A DNA stretch of 64,000 bases from Isoetes taiwanensis (Eukaryota > Streptophyta > Lycopodiopsida > Isoetales > Isoetaceae), in contig JAJEKV010000002.1 of assembly GCA_021234155.1 (NCBI GenBank), forward strand, positions 25,474,617-25,538,616, in the 5' to 3' direction. The notes under the pieces were generated by a model, which saw only the letters and a program-made list of their open reading frames with translations, made no database searches and was not told where the DNA came from. Both the position numbers and the translations under genes were made by a program. Numbering within the stretch: the first letter of the stretch is position 1; each line of letters begins with the position of its first letter. This document shows positions 1 through 10,080 of this stretch, piece after piece.

Positions 1-2050
1 AAAAGTATGTCAATACTGAATATGAGGAAATGATGACACCATATTTGAAATCCACCTGATGAGGGCGTTGAAGCCCACATCGAACCTCTCAGGCTTCGAG
101 CTTTTGCTGTGAGCTTTTTATCATTTCTGTATGTAGAAACTTTATTTTATTTTATTTTATTTTGTTGCAGAAGCAAATGAGCGCTTCCCTGATTTGTTGA
201 AGAGTTCATTAGCTCGCAGTCTGCACCATGCCTTTCTATGTGTAACAACATCACAAACAGAGATACTAAAAGTAGCAAAGAAGGAAAACCCATATATGAT
301 GATTCGATTGGCAGACCAACACCAAAAACTGGCCCAGTGCTGGTAACTGATAGATCTACCATATCAAGTTGAATCATCAAGCTCGCATTCGAAGAACGAC
401 ATTAATAATATTTGGACACCCTGAAGATAACGAACCAAGTGGCATTATATATATGTTCAGATAGAACAGATCGCATGTACAAACTTAGTAGTATCTAATA
501 GATCGAAGGTATTCTCATCTTTGACAATCTTAAACACAAAAGACAAGCAGGGATTCTGCATTTTGTTTTAATATTTGTGGATCATGATTGATGGAGTTAG
601 AGTAATAACAGGTAAATCTTTATGGCAGATTCAAGTGAAGATAATTTTGGAACCCAATTCTCCGAGAGCACAAGCACAGATGTCTGGGAAAACTTGCGCG
701 AGATATTGCGCGAGTATGCATATAGATACTTTTAAGTGGAAAAGGATAAATTAGTATGTGGAAGTACTTCTAGGATGTTTGAAGGTCTTCTCGTAATTTT
801 ACTCCTGGCTTTGAGATGTGGATTGATGTGGCTTAAGATGTTTACTAATAGATTGCATGGTTGTCCACAGTTCTGAGAGCAAAGTATTGCATGCTGATAT
901 TGCATGTTGATAAATTATCATCATTAGGATAAAATAGCAGCACAGATCAGTTCTAAATTTGTCAACTAAGCATGTAAAATTTGAACAATTTGAAGGCTTG
1001 GAAGTGCTCAAAGAAATGAACTGAGCTGCTACAATGCTTGTTGCTGGCATAGTGGATGAAATTGGATCTTTTTCATCCGAAGGATAGAGACATGGAAAAT
1101 TGGCATAAAGTAACAAAACATCCTGCAGTTGTGGTGCCAAAAGGGATAATTTTAAGACCTTCAATTGTTTGATAACATTCTGATTTTCTTCATTTAGAAA
1201 GATCTGTAACACTGGATTCTTTAGCTAGTGCATATTTTAAACATTCATATGGAATTTCAGGTTATTACTGCAAATCGGCAAGAGCAATTGTTTGCATCTG
1301 CCGATCTAAACTTGTGAAAAGCATTTTCATTCTCTATGTTATGTATGTCTGAGGTTATAGATGTGCTCTACAATGTTTAAGCTGTCTACACAGATCAGTT
1401 CTGAATTTGACAACTAAGCATGTAAAACAAATCCGAATGTTCCTTTGCATAGCAATTGTTCTGAAAGTATTTAATGCTTGTCTTATGTACTTGAACTTAT
1501 TCCGATATATGTTATAGGGGGTGTACAAAACCGCAGATGTTTAAGATGTGCTTCAAGGCTTGGAAGTGCCTCAATGAAATGAACTGAGCTGCTACAATGC
1601 TTGTTGCTGGCACAATGGATGAAATTGGATCTTTTTCATCTGAATGATAGAGACATGGAAAATTGGCATATAAAGTAACAAAACATCCTGCGTTTCATAT
1701 ATGCTCTGACATTCCATGTTCATACTCTCTTTCAGATATGCTCTGACAGGCCATTTAACAACAAAATCATTTAACAACAACCATTTTGATCCCAATTTTC
1801 ACATTGATTGAACACGATTGGCATACTCAAACAGAGAAATGGGTGTACATTTATACGAACTGCCCAGGCATATCGCAGTAGCTGGTCCAAAGTATATGAG
1901 GATCTCTTGGATGGCAGCTAATATGGCATCTAACATGTTGCCTTTGGTTGAATATGGGATCTGGAACTCACAAAAATAGATTACTGTCGTAAATTTTCAT
2001 ACACTTATTATTGACTACTATTACATGTAAAAAGAAAAGTACCCGTCCAA
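1..2050. other. Non-coding flank with no supported gene
   Basis: I see no coding region that can be supported here. The stretch holds a short TTTTA-type microsatellite near 143-164, a duplicated segment (listed separately), and AT-rich sequence that runs into the 3' side of the Harbinger transposase at 2053. Short open frames in this stretch lack family motifs. Confidence 0.6.
941..1691 (+). repeat. Diverged direct duplication of about 190 bp
   Basis: Sequence at 941-1129 recurs in the same orientation as two blocks, 1390-1426 and 1555-1691. Both copies share the string starting CAGATCAGTTCT and the stretch around TGAACTGAGCTGCTACAATG. The second copy is split by about 130 bp of unrelated sequence, so it was either interrupted after duplication or partly lost from the first copy. 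No coding content is apparent. Confidence 0.75.
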
Positions 2051-2052
2051 GT

Positions 2053-2662
2053 TTATCTGAATGTCCATAGGTGGTCACAAATGACCTGTCGCAGCTCTTG
2101 TCCAGTATTGGATGGTTGTCGCCCAATTGGCTCATCTTGATATGGCTCTGCATGATTGAAGTTATGAACACTATCAATCACATTTTGAGAGTAGCGGTCA
2201 CCCCTGTCAAGCATGATGTTTTGGAGCATGCAGCATGCTATTGTTGCTCTCGACAATGCATGCTTATTAGGCTTATAAATTTTCTTATATAGAACTTGCC
2301 ATGAACGTTTGAGCAAGACAAATGCACGCTCTATAGACATACGTGATGATGAATGCATGTAATTATATCTATCTATTTTTGGAGGCAATTTTGTACCAGG
2401 GTAGGTTACAATCAACCATGGAAGCAAGGGATATCCTGCATCACCTAAAATATATTCATGAACACTGTGATTGTTAACTTGAATAGGTGTTCCATTCAAT
2501 CTCTCTCCTTGCTCAACCATATGTGCAAAGCTTGAAACCCTGAGCTGACATGCATCATTCACACTTCCAGGATATTCTGCAATTACATCCAAGAACTTTG
2601 TACGACTATCTACTATAGCGTGCACTAACATGAAAAAATTGCTCTCTCTATCAAACCATTCA
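2053..2662 (-). pseudogene. PIF/Harbinger transposase, C-terminal exon
   Basis: This is the C-terminal part of a PIF/Harbinger (DDE_Tnp_4) transposase. About 200 open codons contain the features expected after the first catalytic aspartate: AIVDSRTKFLDV, then YPGSVNDA, then LGDAGYPLLPWL with the second catalytic Asp, and SIERAFVLLKRSW with the catalytic Glu. A canonical stop follows TFR. The 5' end sits at a plausible splice acceptor just before WFDRES near 2662. The preceding piece lies at 11240-11410, about 8.6 kb away, separated by an inserted element. The transposase would act with a separate Myb-like protein in the nucleus; none is seen nearby. The exon itself is uninterrupted. Confidence 0.85.
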
Positions 2663-2719
2663 AAACAAGGTTTAAAACGAAACACACTTATTTAAGAAGT
2701 GCATTTGAAAGATTCCTTT
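2657..2719 (+). repeat. Left imperfect terminal inverted repeat (candidate)
   Basis: Pairs with the reverse complement of 11172-11250. Shared blocks in order are AACAAGGTTTAAA or a close variant, CACTTATTT, and TTTGAAAGATTCCTT. The right copy contains about 20 extra bases between the second and third block and a local hairpin. The outer part overlaps the Harbinger splice region, so chance similarity of intron ends is an alternative. Confidence 0.45.
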
Positions 2720-3138
2720 GGAAATTTTGAAAAATTCAAAAAAGAGACAAAATAGGGAGCAGAAAAGATTGTTGAACACTTGGTGTTCAAAAAATCCCAT
2801 AAAAAGTAGCACTTTGATAGAAATGTGATGAAAAAAAAAAAAAAAAAAAAAAGACTGTTTTGAGGAGGTTAACTCAAATATTGGAGAACCAACAAATTAA
2901 TTTTGTTAAAAAGGAAGCATATACAGTGTGTCATTTTGTACCATAATTTGCAAATGCCTTTAAAGTACAATGTACGAAAACAAAAGAATAAAGTATGTAG
3001 AAAATAAGTGGTAGTTGCTGTAATTAGACATTGTTGGAGACAGAATAATAGATTCCATTTCAAATTTCTTAGTGAATTTATAATACAATACAAAGGGCAT
3101 TAATGCGAATATTAGAGGCCATAAATATAAGAGTTTCT

Positions 3139-3195
3139 CGTATAAATCTATACCGACATTTTAAAATTGAAACCTGTCGGTATAAATTTATACGG
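3139..3195. repeat. Two isolated palindrome copies near the left end
   Basis: Variants of the same palindrome lie at 3139-3155 (one central change) and 3179-3195 (near perfect). A further single copy is at 6282-6299, inside a short intron. These are outside the regular arrays but inside the same element. Confidence 0.8.
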
Positions 3196-3908
3196 GGGGA
3201 GGTTCCTCCCAGTCCACAGGGCTCTCATCTCCCTTTTGTTCTGTTTCTTGTGATGCCACGAAGCCTGAGATACCTACTTCTGATTCTAATGGTACTGGAA
3301 CTGGCTGCTTGGGGGGCTCTAGCTCCACTGGTTCGAGGTCTACAAACTCCACCTCCTCATCTTTTCTTCCTATTATAGGAGGCTGGATTTCAGTGTAAGT
3401 GCCTTTGACATCCGCAGCACCATTTTTTGCGCCTAATTCCTCATTTTCATCAGGAAATGACTCACAGGAACTTATTCGTGTCCTGGTGAAAACTGATTTT
3501 GTCCGGGTCAATGTCAACTGACACCACATTACGCCCCTGCTTAAGAACGCATATAGCTGTGGTGCCAGTTCCGGAAAAAGCATCCAAAACCCAGTCCCCA
3601 GGGCGTGAAAACCATTGTATCAGATTGTTAATTAGCCTCTGGGGTTTCTGGTAGTGAGACACCACAGCGCCTTGCCTCTGCGGTCTTTCAGCTTCTGTAA
3701 GATGGCGGGGAATTGGAATGCATTGCATAGTGGGGTCTTCTCACCTTGAGTGTTAAAGTGCACTATGGTCTTCTTGGTGTCAGCGCTGTAGTAGCCTATG
3801 TGAAAGTGTTCGAAGCAGCTGACTAACCGTGGACCACCACCATGACCTTTAACGTTTGTCTTCAGCCTAGAGCAGAAAGAAAAGGTAAGTCGTAAGCAAT
3901 AAGGAAAT

Positions 3909-4072
3909 GGTATAAATTTATACGGCAGGTGGACTGTTGTATGAATTTATACAGCAGGGCTCATGCAGTATAAATTTATACCGCGGGGCTCCTATGGTAT
4001 AAAATTACACCCCATTGCTCCTGCCGTATAAATATATACAGCAAGGCCTCTACAATATAAATTTGTGCAGCA
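3909..4072. repeat. Palindrome array A, six copies with about 29-bp period
   Basis: Copies related to GGTATAAATTTATACC start at about 3909, 3938, 3967, 3996, 4025 and 4053, so spacing is 29, 29, 29, 29 and 28 bp. The first and third are nearly perfect; the others carry one to four changes, mostly breaking the dyad. The array lies wholly inside the methyltransferase intron between exons 4527-4116 and 3866-3745. Spacers are GC-rich and only loosely alike, so the palindrome is the conserved part. Confidence 0.85.
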
Positions 4073-5078
4073 AGATCTTTTTAAAATATGAAAAGCAAGC
4101 GACTGCGAGGCTTACCAGATGCAGTTTTCAAATCTGGCGTTGGAGACCGCTGAGACGGGTTTTAACACATACATCGTTTGTATGTCGGAATGAAAGATTA
4201 TGACCCTCCAATTTGCCGACAAGGTGACGTCCTTCAAGCCATCCAAAAAGGCTCTTACTTGCACATGAGTGAAGGCTTCATCATCAAAAACACTGTCCTT
4301 GACCTTAAACCCATAGGGAATGTCGGCTATGCACAAGGTAAAGTTCTGCTTATCCAACAGTGTCCCCAGTTTAGTGCAGTGCCCATGTACAACCTTGTAC
4401 AAGCAGTCCTGGCCATAGGTTGTAAATTTTTCGTAGCCACCCTCAGAACTGCTTTCAGCGACCTACTTGCCCTGTTCGATGTCCGAACCAGATTCAAGAA
4501 GCCTGCTGGCAGACCTTTCTTCTTGTTCTGTAAGAAAAGAGTAAGGCAGAGGCACAAAAGCAAAACACTTAATCTAACAAACTCACCCAGCCACTAAAGT
4601 TCACAGCATGTTCTCGTATTATACTGTCTGTTGTACATGTGGGATAAAGAAGCTTGCACTCCTCCCAGTCTTCTAAATTTAGTTGCTTCATTAATTCTGA
4701 CTGGCATGTGACAATGTCCTTCTGACTGCAAACAAGAAGAGATTATTAGGCAAAGACATGGATTACGTACAATGCATAGTAAAATCTCCTTACGTCTTAG
4801 CTTCCTTAGCCATTTCGTCGAGTGTAAATTCTTTGGCAACAACTTTTTCCAGGGCCTGTAGTTGTGTCCATGGCACTATGCTCATATTTTTTTGTTTTGT
4901 CTCAGAAATTTTTTTTGTTTTTTTACCAGCGCTGCTGGCTTGCTCTTTAAGTTCACCATCTTCAAACATGCAGAAGATTCTTTCCTGCAGACCTCACACC
5001 TGTTGAAAATTGAGGACCGTTAATGCAACAGCTTAATGCCTAAGGCCAGTTGTAAAACAATTAATTCTAGCAAGTCGA

Positions 5079-5299
5079 GGTATAAATTTATCCCGTTCTT
5101 GACCGCTTCCAAGCAACGATATAAATTTATACCGTAGAGGGCCGAGGTTCTAACCGTCCGCATTTTAGAATGGCATAAATTTATACCGCGTCCTGGCCCA
5201 GTATAAATTTATACCGCGTCCTGGCCCGGTATAAATTTATACCGTGGCATTGCCCGGTATAAATTTATACCGCTCCAGAACGCGATATAAATTTATATC
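5079..5299. repeat. Palindrome array B, seven copies with about 28-bp period
   Basis: Copies start near 5079, 5118, 5173, 5200, 5228, 5256 and 5284. From 5173 the spacing is 27-28 bp. The two at 5228 and 5256 are perfect 16-bp palindromes with flanking C and G, making 18 bp; the last is GATATAAATTTATATC, also perfect, with a compensated end pair. The array is inside the intron that follows the ParB-like exon (5377-4985). Retained symmetry, including the compensated copy, suggests that the dyad itself matters. Confidence 0.88.
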
Positions 5300-5377
5300 T
5301 TCCGAGGACGGGACGTCATTTGCACACATTCTGCTATAACTTGTAACAAACTTAAACAGGAAGGAGGAAAAACTTAC

Positions 5378-6008
5378 TTGGCCATCTCTGAAAGCAAGTT
5401 GGAAGTAGTTATCGTATTGCTTTACCGCCATGATGGGCTTCTTATCAGAGTCGTAACTTAAACAACATTCTGTCACACAAGCCTCCCGAAGTTCTTGGAG
5501 CTTGTTCTTTTGCTTCTTGAAGTCCTCTCCATGCATCTGCTTGAACTCAGCGTATTCTCTGTGCATGAAGCGTATTTTGTCTATGAGGCTCATCTTCAAC
5601 CTAAAGTCATTGTCCAGGTTGTGGCTCACAGCTATGACTTTGGCCTCCTCGTCTGTCAACCCAACATAAATATGGGCTTCCACGCTCTTCCAGACCTCAT
5701 TTCTGCTCTCCTCCTTAGACAATTCTTTCCTGGCCTTGTGACTGTGTGTTCCACCGAGAAAGTAATATGTATAGTCCTCAAAGTCGGCCTTCCTGTAATC
5801 CCTGAGCTCTTGGACCTGTTCTCGGTCAACCATGACAACCAGAGGAGACACATGGGCATGTGGATTTCTGCGCATTCTTTGCTTGAATATGGCCACATAT
5901 GCTGCGTACAACTTCCGGACCTGAAGCACTCTGACCCCGTCTTCATTTTTTGGCTGCCTTTTGTAGTGCTTCTGCTGATTCTTCAATGGTCAATGCTTTG
6001 GTCTTCCT
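5378..6008 (-). other. ParB/Spo0J-like nuclease-fold domain region
   Basis: Part of the gene above, listed because it may define the biology of the element. It reads PLVVMVDREQVQEL, then GGTHSHKARKEL (the GG-x-H-x(3)-A pattern resembles the ParB GGNHR-type box), then a helical segment with VGLTDEEAKVIAVSHN and MSLIDKIRFMHREY, as in the region after the ParB catalytic box. The exon ends at a canonical donor (CAA followed by GTAAGT, 5378/5377). ParB proteins bind 16-bp palindromes (parS). The intron immediately downstream contains eight 16-bp palindromes. The domain call is from motif memory, without a profile search. Confidence 0.55.
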
Positions 6009-7086
6009 TGCTTTCTTTGGTGCCTATGTGTGCACGACCAAAGCTTTCCTCTTCCACTTCCCTTTGACTACAACTTCCTCTTCCTCTTCCTCTTCCTCTT
6101 CCTCTTCCTCTTCCTCTTCCTCTTCCTCCTCCTCCTCTTCTTGCTCGTTGTCTTTTTCCACCTCTTCCTTTGACCGTGGGTACCAGAGGCCCTTCACAAT
6201 AAATTTCTCGTCACAAAGAATGACGGAGGATAGAATGTCTACTATGTCCTGCATTCATGCAATCTCAGTTAGCGTTCAGAGTGTATAAATTCATACGGTA
6301 AAGAAACAAACGACAGAAAAGAGAACATAACACTCACGTAGCCAAGTTTGTTATTCTCTGAAATATATTCATGGACATCCTTTGGCTTGCATATGCTTAT
6401 TCTGAACATTGTGCTGCTCAGGTAGTACTCGACATCCCCGTCATCATTGATGCAGTTCATAAGAATTTCATCTTCATTGTCTACGTCAGACTCGTCATTT
6501 CTCCAGCTGGGTAGTAGTCCTCAGCCTTGAACTTTCCCCTTCCTGTCCTGTTGCAAAGGTAAAGGTACACGTCAGTGGGGTACCCTTCCCTAGCACCCCT
6601 GTGGACGTACCATGTTACATTTCTGAGTTCGTAGGATTGGGGCTTTGGTGCTGAAGGTTGACCTTTGACCTTAAGTGTTATCTTTGGGCTGAAAATGCAA
6701 AAAAACAAGCTTAAACATCAACGAATTACCACTACTTTCTTTTGTAATTATGTACTAAAAAAGTTGTCTTAGGGAACCTCTTCGAGGTGTTATTGTACAG
6801 CTTTTTCCGCCGCTTTAACTCTGAAAACACTGTAAATCTATGGATACTGTGTGATTTTCTACAGATTTTTAAGGATTCTCCTCAATAGCCATGTCCGTAT
6901 GAAGATCCTTATAGCTGCTGGAAGTCGCAAAAAGGGTCGAATATATAAGGCGGATCGCGAGCGCCTTCGAGCTGAACAACATATATAGATAATGAGCTCG
7001 CCTCCACCTCCCTTAATACTACTGCCAATTGCTCTTCCGTATAGTTTCTGTCCATAAAATTCCTTATACAGTGTTCTGAAGTTTTC

Positions 7087-7226
7087 GTGTAAATTTATAC
7101 CCTCCTTGTTTGATTTCACAGTGCGACTGTATAAATTTATACGCTCTCTGTATAAATTTATACCAACCTTTGTCTCTTGTGCTTCTGCTTGGTATAAATT
7201 TATACCGTTCAGTATAAATTTATACC
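7087..7226. promoter_or_regulatory. Divergent promoter region with five palindromes
   Basis: Between the divergent methyltransferase and DUF7869-like genes, copies of the TATAAATTTATA palindrome start at about 7087, 7127, 7148, 7191 and 7211 (spacings 40, 21, 43 and 20 bp, unlike the 28-29 bp of the intron arrays). The core contains TATAAA on both strands, so each copy could serve as a bidirectional TATA box. It could equally be a binding site for an element-encoded protein. The last copy ends about 22 bp before the first plus-strand codons. Confidence 0.6.
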
Positions 7227-9604
7227 GTCTGTGTCTGCAAGCTCACTGTGGCTGAAGAGAAGAGAGCGTCCGAGCCACCACGTCCTGCTCGCCGGCTACC
7301 TCCTCCTATGGTTTTCACACCCATGGTTCTGCCAGCGGAAACAAATCCTATTAGAGAAGTTGGTGCTAGCCAAGAAACTTCTGACTCTGACACTCAAAGC
7401 CCCAGCCCTCTGGTTCGTACACGTCGGCTTCCACCACCAATGCAGTTCACGCCACCACCTCCAGCTCCTGTGCGTCGTTTACCACCACCCATGCATTTCA
7501 CTCCACCAGAACCCACAGAACAACGCAACCTTCCTCCACCCATTCGTTTCACTCCAGACGAGCCCAGACTCCCTCCTCCCGTTCATTTTAGTCCCTCTCC
7601 CTTAGTTCAGCTTAGACAGCCCACACGGGCGCAAATAACTCCATCACCATCCATTGCACTACATGATGCCACTTTTAGTGGGAGCAGTCATCACCATGCA
7701 ACTCCTGTGTTTTATGAGACTTCTGGAGCTACTCAACTACGTCATCAGCCTCGACTTCTTTCCCAAGGGAAAGGCAATCTTCTTCCACACAGGATCAACC
7801 CACGCCTAATCTCACAGCATCCACAAGTACAACGTCCGTTCCTACAGTGTCAGATGAAGAAACACCTCAGGTTGCTCTCTCATACGATGATATAACACAA
7901 CCACAAGTCTCCCTGTTCGAATTTAAAGCTCCTCCTAGTGAAAATCTTAAGCAGAACTTACACAATAAAGCGTGTACATCACAAAGGAGAAAAAAACTAA
8001 TGGATGAGAGCCACTTGAGGGCAACACATACAAAGCATTGTTGTCTTCAACGCCGTTTGCTAAAGATTGGACTGAAAGAGTTAAGGTTGTTTCGAGACAA
8101 CTACAGTTCAATGACTTTGTTAGACCAAAGGGGCTACTTAGCTTTCAATATTCGTCCGGATTATGGTGACAAGTTTACTTACATAGCTGGTGGCCACACT
8201 GTCTGTCAAACTGCCTTCAAAACGATTCATGCTTTGGGCAGCAGACGGCTTCATCTCCTGGAGGCTTGACAAGAATCCAAGAATTAACGACTACTGCCAT
8301 TGGGGAAGTATTTCCAGAATTCATGTGCTTGAATGTGTTTCTTGGATGGAAGGCTTCTTCAAGGAGTCTTGCGAGAAACTGCCTAACAGCCCTATGTACC
8401 ACTTGAGTGACAACTTCACAAAACGTGAAGTCTACAACAATTATAAGGATTTGTGTGTCGAGGCTGAGGAACGCCATGTATGCTACTCTTACTTCAATGT
8501 GCTCTGGAAAAAGGAATTTTCCCGTGTGTCTATTCCTAGAAAGCACTGGATGTCCGTTTGTGCTACATGCTCTGAACTAAAAGCTCAGAGACAGAATGCA
8601 AGGACACTTCACACAAAAAGTAAGCTTCTGAAACGTACTCGACTAGTTCTACTCGACGGTAAGTTTTTTCCTGAACATGTTTTCATTTCAGATGCATTAA
8701 AAGAGAAACTGAATAAGCACAGAGAACAACAATCTTTGGAAAGGAGAAAATTGACAAAACACAGGAAGAAAGCTTTAGAACAACCACTCAACTACATTTC
8801 GGTTGTTATTGATGGAATGGATCAGAAGAAGACCACCCTACTTCACTTTGTCAACGTGCCTAAGGATGCTCCTGAAGAAGATTTCATACATCTGCATGTC
8901 GTTGGTGCCATGGTTTTTAATGGGAAGCTCTCTTGCAAGGCATTTTTGAACTATCCAAACATTCATGCTGATCCAAATCTCACTATCACAATTTTAAATA
9001 AGATTCTTTCCAGTCTGGAGCATATACCACCAGTTCTATACCTTCAGCTAGACAACACGACAAGAGAGAATAAGAATCAGGCATTGTTTGCTTACTGTAC
9101 CATGCTAGTTGAAAAATAAATCTTCAAGAAAGTGAAGATTGGCTTTCTGCTTGTTGGTCATACACATGATCAAATTGACCAGATGTTCAGTAGGTTCTCT
9201 AAACGTCTTGCTCGAAAAAAAGCTCTCAGCTTGCCTGCAATGATTGAGGTTATCCAAGACTCCTACAATCCTCGCCCAGAAATCGAGATATTGAAAGAAA
9301 CTTATGATTTCATGGATTTTTCGGAGAGATCAGATGGGTCAATGTGCAATTGAGCCCTTACGAAACATTACATTTCAGGATCAGATCAAATTCTCACTCG
9401 CAGATGGCAAGGCCATCCTACAAGGAAAGAAATATGCCACATCCTTGCAATGGCAGCCAGCAGCTGGTATTCAATATGTAGCAAAATAACAGGGGGTTCC
9501 AGGGGGATTTGATATAGATATAATTCTTGAAACCATAGACCATATCCCTAAAACAATTCAATGCGTTATTATAAAAAAAAACATAGATTTAAGATAAAAA
9601 ATAG

Positions 9605-9690
9605 TCACATTAGCTCACTGGTTATATTGGTTAAAGTAGTCTTATTAGAACATTGAGTTATTTTGGTAGAGGTTCGAATCCCCGTATTTC
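9605..9690 (+). mobile_element. tRNA-derived SINE-like segment
   Basis: A degenerate A box (TAGCTCACTGGTTA, 9611-9624) and a perfect B box (GGTTCGAATCC, 9671-9681) lie about 50 bp apart, the spacing of an internal RNA polymerase III promoter. No acceptor stem can be drawn, so it is not a functional tRNA. It sits in the gap between two parts of the DUF7869-like gene. Confidence 0.5.
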
Positions 9691-10080
9691 ATATTCAAAA
9701 AACTTAAGCAAAACCGTATAGAGACTCGATATACCATCAAAACCTTAGGCAAACTCGTATTCGACATCTTAAAATCATAGGTGTCCCCAATCATAATTGA
9801 GCATAATCGAAACGAGAGGTGTCCAGAGGCTCCAACATATAGTCTGGGCCGTAGGATTGACAGATCCGACAACTGTGGTCGTCCAGGGTGCATCTCGTTT
9901 AGAATATGTAGCACTATACCTGAGACTACATCCATGCTCTTTGCAGAGCAAATGCCTCTTAAGAGCTTGAAAGAAATCACAAAGAGTAAAAAGGAGGGAG
10001 ATTTGACTCAAAAAAATCATTGGATTGCATTGAGTCCAGTATTCAGTCATGCTCTAATCACTTTGGGGAGGCAGATGCTT
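9690..10080 (+). other. Interval inside the DUF7869-like gene, intron or insertion
   Basis: Between the end of the central domain (about 9490) and the C-terminal part (about 10082) I find no family motifs. It could be an intron enlarged by the SINE-like insertion. Splice sites could not be fixed. Confidence 0.35.

Larger units (their letters stand above)
3188..6830 (-). pseudogene. ParB-like domain plus beta-class DNA amino-methyltransferase, multi-exon, decayed
   Basis: An intron-rich gene read right to left. Exons I could place with GT-AG signals and mostly matching phase: about 6688-6481, then to 6338, 6248-5378, 4984-4794, 4725-4587, 4527-4116, 3866-3745, 3694-3466, and possibly a tail to 3188. 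The 6248-5378 exon encodes a poly-Glu run and then a ParB-like domain (FLGGTHSHKARKEL, VGLTDEEA, HNLDNDFRLKMS). Later exons encode a methyltransferase in beta-class order: motif IV as ADIPYGF (4313-4324) before motif I as VLDAFSGTGTT (3559-3590). Bacterial phages carry ParB-methyltransferase fusions; here the fusion has introns. Damage: in-frame TAG at 6024-6026 and 4463-4465, and frameshifts near 6500, at the T-run 5946-5951, and between 4587 and 4527. The canonical DPPY is DIPY. The 5' end is unresolved; a small exon near 6787-6830 is possible. Confidence 0.7.

Noticed and set aside
3909-5299. CRISPR-like array (regular repeats with spacers)
   Set aside because: The repeats are AT-rich palindromes in introns of a spliced plant gene, spacers are only about 12 bp, and no cas genes exist.
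5495-6288. Long plus-strand frames including a poly-Ser protein
   Set aside because: Antisense shadows of the ParB-methyltransferase exons; the poly-Ser run is the complement of the poly-Glu run.
6269-6708. BAH domain in the N-terminal exons of the methyltransferase gene
   Set aside because: WYVHRG and DVYLYLCNRTG gave a faint resemblance, but the key BAH pattern is missing and a frameshift lies between the exons.
7087-7226. Ordinary TATA boxes only
   Set aside because: The full 16-bp dyad is kept in introns as well as in the promoter, so a simple TATA role does not explain the distribution.
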